A stretch of DNA of 38,988 bases from Candidatus Symbiothrix sp. (GTDB lineage: Bacteria > Bacteroidota > Bacteroidia > Bacteroidales > Azobacteroidaceae), in assembly GCA_031261285.1 (NCBI GenBank), contig JAISKM010000096.1, forward strand, positions 1 to 38,988, written 5' to 3'. The position numbers and the translations under genes were made by a program. The notes beneath the pieces were generated by a model, which worked only from the letters and a program-made list of their open reading frames with translations, was not told where the DNA came from and made no database searches. Positions 9,953 through 18,779 of this stretch are shown here, one piece after another. Position 1 is the first letter of the stretch; each line of letters opens with the position of its first letter.

Positions 9953-11470
9953 ATGCAACAACAAAATACCCCTTTTAGATTTATGTCCTTCAAGGACTTT
10001 GTGCCTGATGGCATCCGTTTTTGGATTTACATGCTGTTTTTGGCGTGCTTCCAATTCTCCAACGGCATGTATTTTACCGCCATGAGCCAGATGGAGGGCA
10101 GTCTCGCGATGACACCTAACGACGTGAAAATGATGAGCCACGCGGTGCTGATTGGCTTGACGATGTATTTTCCGGTGGCGTTTCGCCTGAAATTCCGGTT
10201 CACCAACCGCACTTGCCTGATCATGGCGGCGCTCATGCTGATTGGGTGCAACCTCATCGTGCCGCACGTTCATTCGGCACCTTTGCTCGTGTTGCTCGGC
10301 TTCATCGCCGGGTTTGCGCGGTTGTTCGGCACGTTCGAGTGCTTTTCATCCGTTTTGCCCAAGGTCGCGCCCACGCACAACTACGCAGTCTTTCTCTCGT
10401 TTGTGTTTTTCGTGGTGCTCGGCGTGATTCACGTTTTTGACATCGCCAGCACTTACATTATTTATTACTATAATTGGCGATATGTGCACCTCGCAGCCAT
10501 CGGCTTGTTGCTAATCGTCATTTTGTGCGCCTGCGTGCTGATGCGCCCTTTCCGTCCGATGCCGAAAATGCCGCTCTACGGTATTGATTGGCTGGGAATG
10601 GTGTTGTGGAGTACGTTTATTCTTTCGTTGATTTTTGTTGTGCAGTACGGCAATCAACTCAATTGGTTGGATTCGGCGTACATCCGGGTGGCACTCGGCG
10701 CGGCATCGCTGGCGTTGGCATTCAATATCTGGAGGTTATTCAACGTGCGGCATCCTTTTTTGGAAGTGAATGCATTTCAATCCGGAAATTTGCTCAATCT
10801 GATGATCGTATTCCTGCTGATGGGCATTTTGTTGACGACGAAAACAGTGTTGCAAAATACGTTTACCGGTGCGATTCTTCATTTCGACACGCTCAATACG
10901 GCTTCGCTTAAATGGTTTGAGTTTTTCGGAATGGCTTTGGGTGCAGTCTTTTCGTGGTTTGCTCTTTCGCGCTTAAATTGGCACAAAAAATTGGTTACAT
11001 TTATTGGTATGTCGTTTATTGTTTTATATACAATACAAATGTATTTTTTGATGTCGCCCGACACCAACATCGAAAAATTGTATTTGCCGCTTGTTTGCTG
11101 TGGTTTCGGACAAGTCGTCATTTTCATCACGCTAACGGTCTATGCACAAGCCACCGCCCCTTTTAGAAACTATTTTCAGGTCATTTGCATCTTGGGATTT
11201 ATTCGCACCGGAATCGCCTCGCCCATTGGGGATGCGATTTATTCGCGTGCTATGAGTGGCGTGTTGTCAAAACATCTGGCGTTTTTGGGCGAATTAGGGC
11301 AACCACAAGGGTTACCCCTACAATATACGCTGCAAGATTTGTATGGTTATAGTGTGATATTTGGCGTGATTATCTTGATTGTCATTGCGGCATCGCGTTT
11401 CAAAAAACATGTGGGGATGCCGATCCCTACGTTTATGCGGATGTATCGGGTATTGAAAATTAAAAATTAA
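9953..11470 (+). CDS. MFS drug-efflux permease (EmrB-like, DHA2-type)
   Basis: ~14 hydrophobic segments; follows TolC and HlyD genes. Confidence 0.85.
   Translation: MQQQNTPFRFMSFKDFVPDGIRFWIYMLFLACFQFSNGMYFTAMSQMEGSLAMTPNDVKMMSHAVLIGLTMYFPVAFRLKFRFTNRTCLIMAALMLIGCNLIVPHVHSAPLLVLLGFIAGFARLFGTFECFSSVLPKVAPTHNYAVFLSFVFFVVLGVIHVFDIASTYIIYYYNWRYVHLAAIGLLLIVILCACVLMRPFRPMPKMPLYGIDWLGMVLWSTFILSLIFVVQYGNQLNWLDSAYIRVALGAASLALAFNIWRLFNVRHPFLEVNAFQSGNLLNLMIVFLLMGILLTTKTVLQNTFTGAILHFDTLNTASLKWFEFFGMALGAVFSWFALSRLNWHKKLVTFIGMSFIVLYTIQMYFLMSPDTNIEKLYLPLVCCGFGQVVIFITLTVYAQATAPFRNYFQVICILGFIRTGIASPIGDAIYSRAMSGVLSKHLAFLGELGQPQGLPLQYTLQDLYGYSVIFGVIILIVIAASRFKKHVGMPIPTFMRMYRVLKIKN
11297..11319. repeat. Palindromic repeat inside the MFS CDS
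   Basis: gggcaaccacaagggttacccct is the reverse complement of intergenic 37813-37835 with one mismatch (22/23). Confidence 0.8.
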
Positions 11471-11503
11471 GGATAAAGAATATTAACAAAAACAAAGAAC
11501 AGG

Positions 11504-11535
11504 TTGGATATTTCAAAATAAGTTGTAACTTTGCA
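11504..11535 (+). repeat. 32 bp direct repeat, copy 1 (contains a promoter-like TAACTTTG)
   Basis: ttggatatttcaaaataagttgtaactttgca, identical to 12468-12499. Confidence 0.95.
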
Positions 11536-11565
11536 CCTTTACGGGTATAAACTAAATTGTTGAAT

Positions 11566-11802
11566 ATGAAGAAAGCCGTTTTAGACAAAGATACACAGGA
11601 CGAAATCAGTTTTATTTCGTTTATCATTCCCGAATTTGCATACGCCTACAAGATGAAAATTCAGGATGCCTACCGCTATTTAAAAAAATATGGCGGGCTG
11701 GATTATTTGTACAAACATTGGTGGGCGTTGCATACCGAAGACTCCTATTGGTCATTAAAATCATTGTACACAGTTTGTTATAAAAATGGAGGATTGCGAT
11801 GA
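11566..11802 (+). CDS. DUF3791-family protein (module 1, antitoxin-like partner)
   Basis: SFIIPEFAYAYKMKIQDAYRYLKKYGGLDYLYKHWWALHTEDSYWSLKSLYTVCYKNGG; 4 nt ATGA overlap with the downstream DUF3990 gene. Confidence 0.75.
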   Translation: MKKAVLDKDTQDEISFISFIIPEFAYAYKMKIQDAYRYLKKYGGLDYLYKHWWALHTEDSYWSLKSLYTVCYKNGGLR

Positions 11803-12485
11803 AAGTTTACCACGGCAGTTATTTAGCAATAGATACCATAGATTTCTCTTGTTGCAAAAAAAGAAGAGATTTTGGAAAAGGATTTTATGTGACCAAATTG
11901 CTGCCTCAAGCGGACTATTGGGCGGCTCGAAAGGGCGAAGACAACGATACAGATGGAGTTGTTACCGCATTTGAATTTGACGAAGATTTTTTTGAAGATG
12001 AGGATTTACAAACCCTTCGTTTCGATGGGTACAGCGAAGAATGGCTTGATTTTGTCGTGTTGAACAGAAAAAACAGAAAAGGGGTTCAGGCTCACAATTA
12101 CGATATTATTGAAGGTCCGGTTGCCGACGACGATATTGCTACACGAGTATTTGATTATGTGAATGGAAAAGTTTCTAAAAATCAATTTTTGAAAGAATTG
12201 ACACACAAAGCACCTTCGCACCAAATTTGTTTTTGTACTCTACAATCCTTACAGGCAATTAAAAAAGTAGAAACATACGATTTTGCTTATAATTTAAAAA
12301 ATATCACACGCGAAATTCTCAAACGCCTCATCACCGACAAAGGTTTAGACAAAGCCGATGCTGCCGACAAACTCTACAATTCCGATGTATTTAGCCAACT
12401 TTCGGATAAAACCACCAAGTTTCACGAGAAAGATTGGGAAGAACTCTATAAATTGCTGTTAGACGAATTGGATATTTCAAAATAA
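11799..12485 (+). CDS. DUF3990-family (ADP-ribosyltransferase-like fold) protein with extra C-terminal domain (module 1)
   Basis: MKVYHGSYLAI...RRDFGKGFYVTKLLPQADYWAARK...WLDFVVLNR...YDIIEGPVADDDIATRVFDY. Confidence 0.8.
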   Translation: MKVYHGSYLAIDTIDFSCCKKRRDFGKGFYVTKLLPQADYWAARKGEDNDTDGVVTAFEFDEDFFEDEDLQTLRFDGYSEEWLDFVVLNRKNRKGVQAHNYDIIEGPVADDDIATRVFDYVNGKVSKNQFLKELTHKAPSHQICFCTLQSLQAIKKVETYDFAYNLKNITREILKRLITDKGLDKADAADKLYNSDVFSQLSDKTTKFHEKDWEELYKLLLDELDISK

Positions 12486-12499
12486 GTTGTAACTTTGCA
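12468..12499 (+). repeat. 32 bp direct repeat, copy 2 (overlaps the 3' end of module-1 DUF3990 gene)
   Basis: Identical to 11504-11535. Confidence 0.95.
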
Positions 12500-12513
12500 A
12501 AAACAAAATTTCT

Positions 12514-12969
12514 ATGGCAGAAATAGAAAAAAACAGTCAGAGGGGCGATACTGCTATTGAAACAGCAATTATGCCGTTCAAAGTGCAGCAATTGATAGAG
12601 ATAATTATGCAGAAAAAGCAACTTAATTATGAAGATGCTTTTGCTTATCTTTATTCTTCCGATTGTTACAAATTACTTTTGCAGGAAGATGCTAAACTTT
12701 GGTATATGAGCGGTTTAAGTATTTTTGAATTGCTGGAAAAAGAGAAAAAAACGAAAGAACTAAACAACCCGAAAATGTTGCTGTTTTTTTCGTTTTGTTT
12801 GGAAAAATACAAGGATTTTGCCAATCTTTCGGCAGAAGAAACGCTATGTGTTTTCCGTAAATACGGTGTTTTTGATTATTTGCGCGAAGGGTTTGACGTT
12901 TTACACACGCAAGGCGAAAGGTATATCTTGAATGAAATTGATTTGTTTATTAAAGCGCGACAACAATGA
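12514..12969 (+). CDS. DUF3791-family protein with N-terminal accessory domain (module 2)
   Basis: C-terminal FFSFCLEKYKDFANLSAEETLCVFRKYGVFDYLREGFDVLHTQGERYILNEIDLFIKARQ is typical DUF3791; N-terminal part resembles the C-terminus of the module-1 DUF3990 protein. Confidence 0.8.
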   Translation: MAEIEKNSQRGDTAIETAIMPFKVQQLIEIIMQKKQLNYEDAFAYLYSSDCYKLLLQEDAKLWYMSGLSIFELLEKEKKTKELNNPKMLLFFSFCLEKYKDFANLSAEETLCVFRKYGVFDYLREGFDVLHTQGERYILNEIDLFIKARQQ

Positions 12970-13451
12970 AACTTTATCACGGTTCAACGATTGGCGTAGA
13001 AACGCCCAATTTGCAGAAATGCCGTCCGGACACGGACTTTGGACAGGCATTTTACACAACCACGAGTTTGGAGCAGTCGGCAAAATGGGCAAAAATAAAA
13101 CAACGCCGTGCAAAGGCAGGAAAAGCTGTCGTATCGGCATTTGAAATAGACGAAAAGGTTTTATATTCAGGTGAATATAAAGTTCGTCTTTTTGAAAAAG
13201 CAACAAAAGATTGGCTTGAGTTTGTGATAAACAACCGCAGGGGCATTGAAAGCGCGGAAAAATATGATTTTGTGATGGGACCCGTTGCTAATGATTCGTT
13301 GTATGCCACAATTTTGCTTTACGAACAAGGTATCCTGACTGCCGATGCTGCCATTGAACAGTTAAAATCCCACACGCTTTTCGACCAACTATCATTTCAT
13401 AGTGAAAAAGCGTTGAAGAATTTGAAATATATAAACACGATAAAAATATAG
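12966..13451 (+). CDS. DUF3990-family (ADP-ribosyltransferase-like fold) protein (module 2)
   Basis: MKLYHGSTIGVETPNLQKCRPDTDFGQAFYTTTSLEQSAKWAK...WLEFVINNRRG...YDFVMGPVANDSLYATI. Confidence 0.85.
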   Translation: MKLYHGSTIGVETPNLQKCRPDTDFGQAFYTTTSLEQSAKWAKIKQRRAKAGKAVVSAFEIDEKVLYSGEYKVRLFEKATKDWLEFVINNRRGIESAEKYDFVMGPVANDSLYATILLYEQGILTADAAIEQLKSHTLFDQLSFHSEKALKNLKYINTIKI

Positions 13452-13475
13452 AAATATATGAGATAAATGAATAAA

Positions 13476-13519
13476 GTGTGCGTAATGCACACAAAATAAG
13501 ACATATTAAAAACAGCGTT
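13476..13519 (+). repeat. Leader element copy A: hairpin GTGTGCgtaatGCACAC plus shared tail
   Basis: acaaaataagacatattaaaaacagcgtt matches 25807ff acaaaataaaagacattttaaaaacagcatt. Confidence 0.75.
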
Positions 13520-13653
13520 TAACGCTATTCTTGCTTCCTAAATTACCACTTTAAGAATACTACAAGAATAAGTAGAAACGCTCGCAGCAATGCGGGCTTG
13601 CTTATTTGTAGTATAGGTTGTGGTAAACCTTGGAAGCGGATAATTAAGTCCGC
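13514..13653 (+). ncRNA. Candidate structured RNA (or folded-DNA element)
   Basis: Nested stems GCTTCC/GGAAGC, TTACCAC/GTGGTAA, ATACTACAA(ga)ATAAG/CTTATTTGTAGTAT and GCTCGCA-GCAA-TGCGGGC, flanked by AGCGTttaACGCT and GCGGAtaattaagTCCGC. Confidence 0.6.
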
Positions 13654-13720
13654 TATTTTTATGTCCAAATTTTTAGAAATAACAGTAAATATTTTAGTAT
13701 TAAATTTTAAAATAAGAGTT

Positions 13721-13828
13721 ATGAGAAAAACAGGTTTATTTATTCTAAGTCTGTTGCTATTTGCAACGGCAATTGGTTTAGTATCGTGTGAGGAAGATGA
13801 TAGAGTTGAATATAAAATAAAATTATAA
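13721..13828 (+). CDS. Very short lipoprotein ORF (35 aa)
   Basis: MRKTGLFILSLLLFATAIGLVSCEEDDRVEYKIKL; lipobox VSC. Confidence 0.4.
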   Translation: MRKTGLFILSLLLFATAIGLVSCEEDDRVEYKIKL

Positions 13829-13832
13829 ACAG

Positions 13833-14909
13833 ATGAAAGTAACAATTAACAGGGCGAAAGCCCACAGTTTGATGAGCAAAGTGTTTTGCTCTATGATGAT
13901 AGCAATAGCTATCGTAAGTTTTGAGTCTTGCGATTCGCCCAAGTCAAAGGGTGAAAAATTAGGACAAGAGTATTGTGAGTGTCAAAAAGAATATGTGGAA
14001 GCGCAGGAGAAAGCGTATCAGGAATTTCTTGCGAAATTTGATTCTTACAGTTTCAAAACTCGTTCAGATGCTCGTCAGAAATGGCAGGATTTACAAGACG
14101 AGACTACCCGGAAGTTTGAGGAACGTAAGGGGCAAATCGAAGACAAAATAAAGAAAGCACAATCGGAGTTCCCGACAGATGTCAGTAATTTGCTTGATCC
14201 TAAAATTCTGCAGAAATACGCAAAAAATCCTCAAAAATATCTGAAAGAATTTGAGAAAAATCAAAAAAAAGCAAGTGAGTTTAACGATGGGTTAAGGAAT
14301 GCTGCCAATCAATGTGTGGAAAGTCCCATAATACCGGATTATTCAGCAATAGACAAGAAAATAGCAACCATTACTCCCGCACAGCCCGATGTACAGTCTT
14401 TGAAAAATGGATTACAAGGACGTCGAATTACCGAACCGGCAAATGGATATTTCGGACAAGGTTGGTCGTGGCAAATCAATTCGCCGGAAGAAATAAAAGA
14501 GGTGAAAATTGAAAAAGCAGAAAAAAGCGGTGATGATTACGCGCTTGATGTTCATTTGATTTTGCAAAGAGGAGAATCTGCAAAATACGAAGCGAATGTT
14601 AAAATTATATGTGTTTTGAAGCCGGAAAATGACGATTGGACAGTAGATTTTATTGAGACAAAAGACATTCAGATTGCCAAAACAGGAAGATACGATAATT
14701 GCATAACCACAGAGCAAACAAAGAATTGGGGCTCTACTTATTTGACATTTACCAATAGTTGTGATGTTAATCTTATTATTGGCGGTGAAATAACGTCTGA
14801 CGGAGTAGAATGGACAAAATTCTCACAATCGGTAAGTGCAAATAACACAGGCAGTCATTCGGTTGGAAATATAAAAGAGTACAGAATTAATTTTATCGAA
14901 CGTTGGTAA
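13833..14909 (+). CDS. Hypothetical secreted/lipoprotein
   Basis: Hydrophobic segment followed by SFESCDSPKSKGEKLGQEYCECQKEY; coiled-coil N-terminal part. Confidence 0.7.
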   Translation: MKVTINRAKAHSLMSKVFCSMMIAIAIVSFESCDSPKSKGEKLGQEYCECQKEYVEAQEKAYQEFLAKFDSYSFKTRSDARQKWQDLQDETTRKFEERKGQIEDKIKKAQSEFPTDVSNLLDPKILQKYAKNPQKYLKEFEKNQKKASEFNDGLRNAANQCVESPIIPDYSAIDKKIATITPAQPDVQSLKNGLQGRRITEPANGYFGQGWSWQINSPEEIKEVKIEKAEKSGDDYALDVHLILQRGESAKYEANVKIICVLKPENDDWTVDFIETKDIQIAKTGRYDNCITTEQTKNWGSTYLTFTNSCDVNLIIGGEITSDGVEWTKFSQSVSANNTGSHSVGNIKEYRINFIERW

Positions 14910-14935
14910 ATTTAACTTTTAAATAATAAATTACA

Positions 14936-16054
14936 ATGGATTCAAATCAAGTAAATTTTTGGCTCAATATAAATGCAGCAAATTTTGCTCCCGAGACTCT
15001 GCCAGTTATCAAGCACAAGTTAGAACAGATGGACGACACACAAATGATGTATCTTCAAAGTGTGTCATTCCAAAAACCTTCGACAATTTTCCTCATTGCT
15101 ATACTTTTGGGTTGGGAAAGGTTTTTCTTGGACGATATTGTTTTGGGAATTATAAAAGTTATTACCGGATATGGCTGTGGTATTTGGTGGTTGATTGATA
15201 TTTTTTCTGCCAAAAAACGTGCACAGAAATACAATTTCGAGCAGTTCCAAAAAGCCACAGTATTTGTTGGCGGCAACACAAATACTCCGATAGTTTCGCT
15301 AACTGATACCACTGTAAACAGCAGTACTGTAGCAGAAAATATTACAGCCAATGCGGAAACACAGAGTTCACAATATGTTGCAGCACCTGCAAACAACGAA
15401 AATTTTGAGACGTTCAAAGCAAAAGCGACTGAAATATCTCAAAATCCTGTTGTTGCCAGAGTGAAAAATATTTTGTTCTCGCCCAAAACTGAGTGGAAAA
15501 CCATTGATAATGAGAACAAACTACAAGGCAAAGTGCTGACAAATTATTTGTTGTTGTTGGCTGCTGTTCCTGCGATTGTGTCGTTGTTGGGTTACTTCTT
15601 TTATGGGGTTTTTGGGGATTTGCCTTTTGGAATGGCGTTTGGAATGGGTTTCAAAGTAGCAATTATGATGTATGCAGTCATAGTAGGCGGCACGTTTCTC
15701 ACAGCGTTAGTAGCAAATTTACTTGCCGACAAGTTTGGCTCGGTTAAGGATTTCAACAAAGCGTTTTCAATGGCAGCATACGCTTGGACGCCCATGTGTG
15801 TAGCAGGCATTTTGCTAATCTATCCTACTCTGTTCTTGTTTTGGGCGTGGGTTATTATCGGTGTTTTATATGGTATATTTCTGATTTATAGCGGTATACA
15901 ACCATTGCTAAAAACACCTCTTGAACAACTTACTCCTTATGTTGCCATTTGTGCGGGAGGGTTTGCAGCAGCATTTTTCCTCCTTCTCATTGTGTTGAGT
16001 TATGTCTTTTTAGGAGAGTTATATTTTAGTATTCTCTCGTATCTTTCATATTGA
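14936..16054 (+). CDS. TM2-like / YIP1-family membrane protein
   Basis: N-terminal TM2-like GYGCGIWWLIDIFSAKKRAQ; C-terminal multi-TM YIP1-like region (NILFSPKTEWKTIDNE...). Confidence 0.75.
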   Translation: MDSNQVNFWLNINAANFAPETLPVIKHKLEQMDDTQMMYLQSVSFQKPSTIFLIAILLGWERFFLDDIVLGIIKVITGYGCGIWWLIDIFSAKKRAQKYNFEQFQKATVFVGGNTNTPIVSLTDTTVNSSTVAENITANAETQSSQYVAAPANNENFETFKAKATEISQNPVVARVKNILFSPKTEWKTIDNENKLQGKVLTNYLLLLAAVPAIVSLLGYFFYGVFGDLPFGMAFGMGFKVAIMMYAVIVGGTFLTALVANLLADKFGSVKDFNKAFSMAAYAWTPMCVAGILLIYPTLFLFWAWVIIGVLYGIFLIYSGIQPLLKTPLEQLTPYVAICAGGFAAAFFLLLIVLSYVFLGELYFSILSYLSY

Positions 16055-16057
16055 CAA

Positions 16058-16366
16058 ATGAACAGGCAATATCTATATCAGCAAATTCGTCTCGGAGGGA
16101 TATTGGTATTGCCTGTTTTGTTGTTTTGTGTGCCTGTCGATTGGCTGAACGAACAACAGACAATTTGTCTGTTCAAGAATATCTTTGGTGTAGAATGTTG
16201 GGGGTGTGGCATTACGAAAGCCGTTTTATGTGCCATCCAATTTGATTTTAAAGCAGCATTCCACTACAATAAATTGGTTGTCATTGTTTTTCCATTGCTT
16301 GTTTATGTGTGGGGAAAAATGGTAATCACGTATCAACACAAAGAAAAGATAAATATTCAAAATTAA
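16058..16366 (+). CDS. DUF2752 membrane protein
   Basis: CLFKNIFGVECWGCGITKAVLCAIQFDFKAAFHYN. Confidence 0.85.
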   Translation: MNRQYLYQQIRLGGILVLPVLLFCVPVDWLNEQQTICLFKNIFGVECWGCGITKAVLCAIQFDFKAAFHYNKLVVIVFPLLVYVWGKMVITYQHKEKINIQN

Positions 16367-16374
16367 TTTTTACG

Positions 16375-17931
16375 ATGAAAAAAGTATCACTATTTTTTAC
16401 GGCATTATGCCTTTGGCTTTCGTTCGGCATAAGTAATATGTCAGCACAAGCGCCTAACGGTACTTATGTGCCATGTAACGAAGTGGCAAGATCTTTGTAT
16501 TATTCAAAGATGGTGTTCAGTGGCAGCAAAGTTAAAATGTACATGGGTATACAAGGAATGGCTTTACCTGTTGCTTACGAATACACTTATAAACTTAGTG
16601 GAAATGCACTTACCGTTATTGCTACGGAAGGAGGACAAACAGGAAGTGTCGATTTTACATACGACAAAGGCAAAGACCAAATTTTACTTTCTACGGGAAG
16701 TCCGGGTTATGAAGCTGTGTGGGGTAGAGAAGGGAAAAGTGATTGTACATTTCTTTCTATTCCTCAGGAAGATTGTGTTCCGAAATCGGCAGCAGCAGGT
16801 AGTAAATACACACTTCGTTGGAAATCTGTTGAGTGTGCAATCAAATATAAAGTGCTGTGGTTTTTTTATGGATATGATGGATTACAAAAAGATAAAGGTA
16901 CCGACTTAACAGATAAATTAGAATGGACTCGTATTCTACCAGATGAACGGGGAACAATGAAGATGAAAATTTATTCTGTAGATGCTTATAAAGAGAGTAA
17001 AGAATCGCTTGACATTACAATTGAGGTTATGAAGGGAGAAGGAAAAGGGAAATTAATTTTCCTGACTCACGGACTTGAAGATAGTCGTACCTGTTTCGAG
17101 AAGACAGTTAAGTTGCTAAATAACTACAATAATTACTTCGATTTAGGATATATAACTATGCGTGTCAACGGCAATATTTCTGCAATAAGTTCCGATATGT
17201 CTTGTATAAATTATACTGATGTGATAAATGAAATGACAGAGAAAGGAATTAATGTTTTGATTAGGACTGAATTCTCTTCCGGGAACTTGTCGTTTAATAA
17301 TCAATTGGTAGAATTAAAAAAAATGGTAGAATTCTATAAAGGACACAATGCGGATGTCGTCTTCATTGGACACAGTATGGGAGGATTAGCAAGCATAAAC
17401 TATGGCATTGATTACGCGGGTACATATACGGCTAAAAAAGTCATAATCATTACTGTTGATACACCCTATCATCCGAATAATTATGCGAAGATAGTATGGG
17501 GAGGGAAAGACGAAAAACCGGAGATGTTTAGTTTTATAAGTCAGGTGGCAAGTGAACAAATTCGCGGTGAAGCACACCGAGACTTGGGTGGATTTGGAAA
17601 TGCCTTATCTGATTTACAGAATAAATGGAATAATTATAAAGGAACAGCAGAACTATATGCAATATCGGTATCAATGTATAAAAAGGATGCAAATTCTTCA
17701 GACATTGGAGACGGCGTTGTAGACATCCCCTCCCAGAGAGGTGAAAAGGATAAGAAAGGTGAATGGTATTGGAATAATGTCTCTCGCGAATCTACAATTT
17801 ATGGAACAAGCCAGTCAAAGTATGGTGTTCCACTTGAAGGTCTTAGTGAAAAGAGTAATCCATACCACCATACAAGAACCCCTGCTTTATCCGAAGTTAT
17901 TAGTCAAATTGGAGATATAATTGAGGAGTAG
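16375..17931 (+). CDS. Secreted alpha/beta-hydrolase (lipase/acylesterase-like)
   Basis: Signal peptide MKKVSLFFTALCLWLSFGISNMSAQ; LIFLTHGLEDS oxyanion-type motif; GXSXG VVFIGHSMGGLASINYG. Confidence 0.8.
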   Translation: MKKVSLFFTALCLWLSFGISNMSAQAPNGTYVPCNEVARSLYYSKMVFSGSKVKMYMGIQGMALPVAYEYTYKLSGNALTVIATEGGQTGSVDFTYDKGKDQILLSTGSPGYEAVWGREGKSDCTFLSIPQEDCVPKSAAAGSKYTLRWKSVECAIKYKVLWFFYGYDGLQKDKGTDLTDKLEWTRILPDERGTMKMKIYSVDAYKESKESLDITIEVMKGEGKGKLIFLTHGLEDSRTCFEKTVKLLNNYNNYFDLGYITMRVNGNISAISSDMSCINYTDVINEMTEKGINVLIRTEFSSGNLSFNNQLVELKKMVEFYKGHNADVVFIGHSMGGLASINYGIDYAGTYTAKKVIIITVDTPYHPNNYAKIVWGGKDEKPEMFSFISQVASEQIRGEAHRDLGGFGNALSDLQNKWNNYKGTAELYAISVSMYKKDANSSDIGDGVVDIPSQRGEKDKKGEWYWNNVSRESTIYGTSQSKYGVPLEGLSEKSNPYHHTRTPALSEVISQIGDIIEE

Positions 17932-18127
17932 TGCAATGACTTGTTACTGTGCATTATTACTGATAAAATAAAAGGAGTTAAGCCGAAAATCCTGTAAAGA
18001 GTAGGCACAATAGTAAGAAGAGAGAAAAGAATAGAGTTTACATTTTAATATATTGATAATCAGCATATTAAAAAAAACTTAATTTATATAATGTCTAATT
18101 ATTAACATATAGTTAAAACATAAAATT

Positions 18128-18265
18128 ATGCAACAGTTTTCAAAAAAACAGCAGCACGCCGATTACGACACGAGAGTAATGGAGTCCGGAGACCATTTCA
18201 AAAACGGGGCAAGTCCGAAAAGCCACAAGATTAGGGTAAACTTTTTAACAACTAAACACTATTAA
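18128..18265 (+). CDS. Possible small ORF (45 aa) upstream of the protease operon; may instead be RNA
   Basis: MQQFSKKQQHADYDTRVMESGDHFKNGASPKSHKIRVNFLTTKHY; ends 4 nt before the Spi-like start codon. Confidence 0.35.
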   Translation: MQQFSKKQQHADYDTRVMESGDHFKNGASPKSHKIRVNFLTTKHY

Positions 18266-18269
18266 AATC

Positions 18270-18779
18270 ATGAAAAGAATATTTATTTTTTTAGCAGCGG
18301 CAACCATTGCATCGCCGCTTTGGAGTAAGTCCATAAATGAGAGTATAGCTCTCGAAGTAGCAAATCAGGTTTTATTGCATTCATCTGCAACGCTTCGTAG
18401 TGGCGATGATACGCAACAGAAATCATTGCAACTGCTGTACACAAGCAGCAGTAGCAATATTGACAACGAAAATGTTGATGCAGCTCTGCGTTCGGCAAGT
18501 GCCAACGAAACCGTTTATTTCTATGTATTCGGTGGTGAAAATAACGAGGGCTTCGTTATTGTTTCAGGTGACGACCGCGTTGTTCCGGTGTTGGGATATT
18601 CTGACACGAACGGTTTCTCTGCCGATGATATGCCCGACAATCTGAAATGGTGGCTTGGCGAGTATGCTCGACAAATTCAATTTGCCATAGATAACGACAT
18701 TGCGCCTACGCAGGAAGTGCAACAGCAATGGACGCAATATCTTGGTAATAACAATGACAGAAAGGAAGAACAAAAATGA
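18270..18779 (+). CDS. Stand-alone Spi-type (inhibitor I69 / C10 propeptide-like) protein
   Basis: Signal peptide; YFYVFGGENNEGFVIVSGDDRVVPVLGYSDTNGFSADDMPDNLKWWLGEYARQIQ matches C10 propeptide/Spi inhibitors. Confidence 0.85.
   Translation: MKRIFIFLAAATIASPLWSKSINESIALEVANQVLLHSSATLRSGDDTQQKSLQLLYTSSSSNIDNENVDAALRSASANETVYFYVFGGENNEGFVIVSGDDRVVPVLGYSDTNGFSADDMPDNLKWWLGEYARQIQFAIDNDIAPTQEVQQQWTQYLGNNNDRKEEQK

Noticed and set aside
13514-13653. Integron attC-like site
   Set aside because: The left GTTTAAC fits an RYYYAAC core, but no matching GTTRRRY core occurs at the right end, and no integrase or cassette array is visible.
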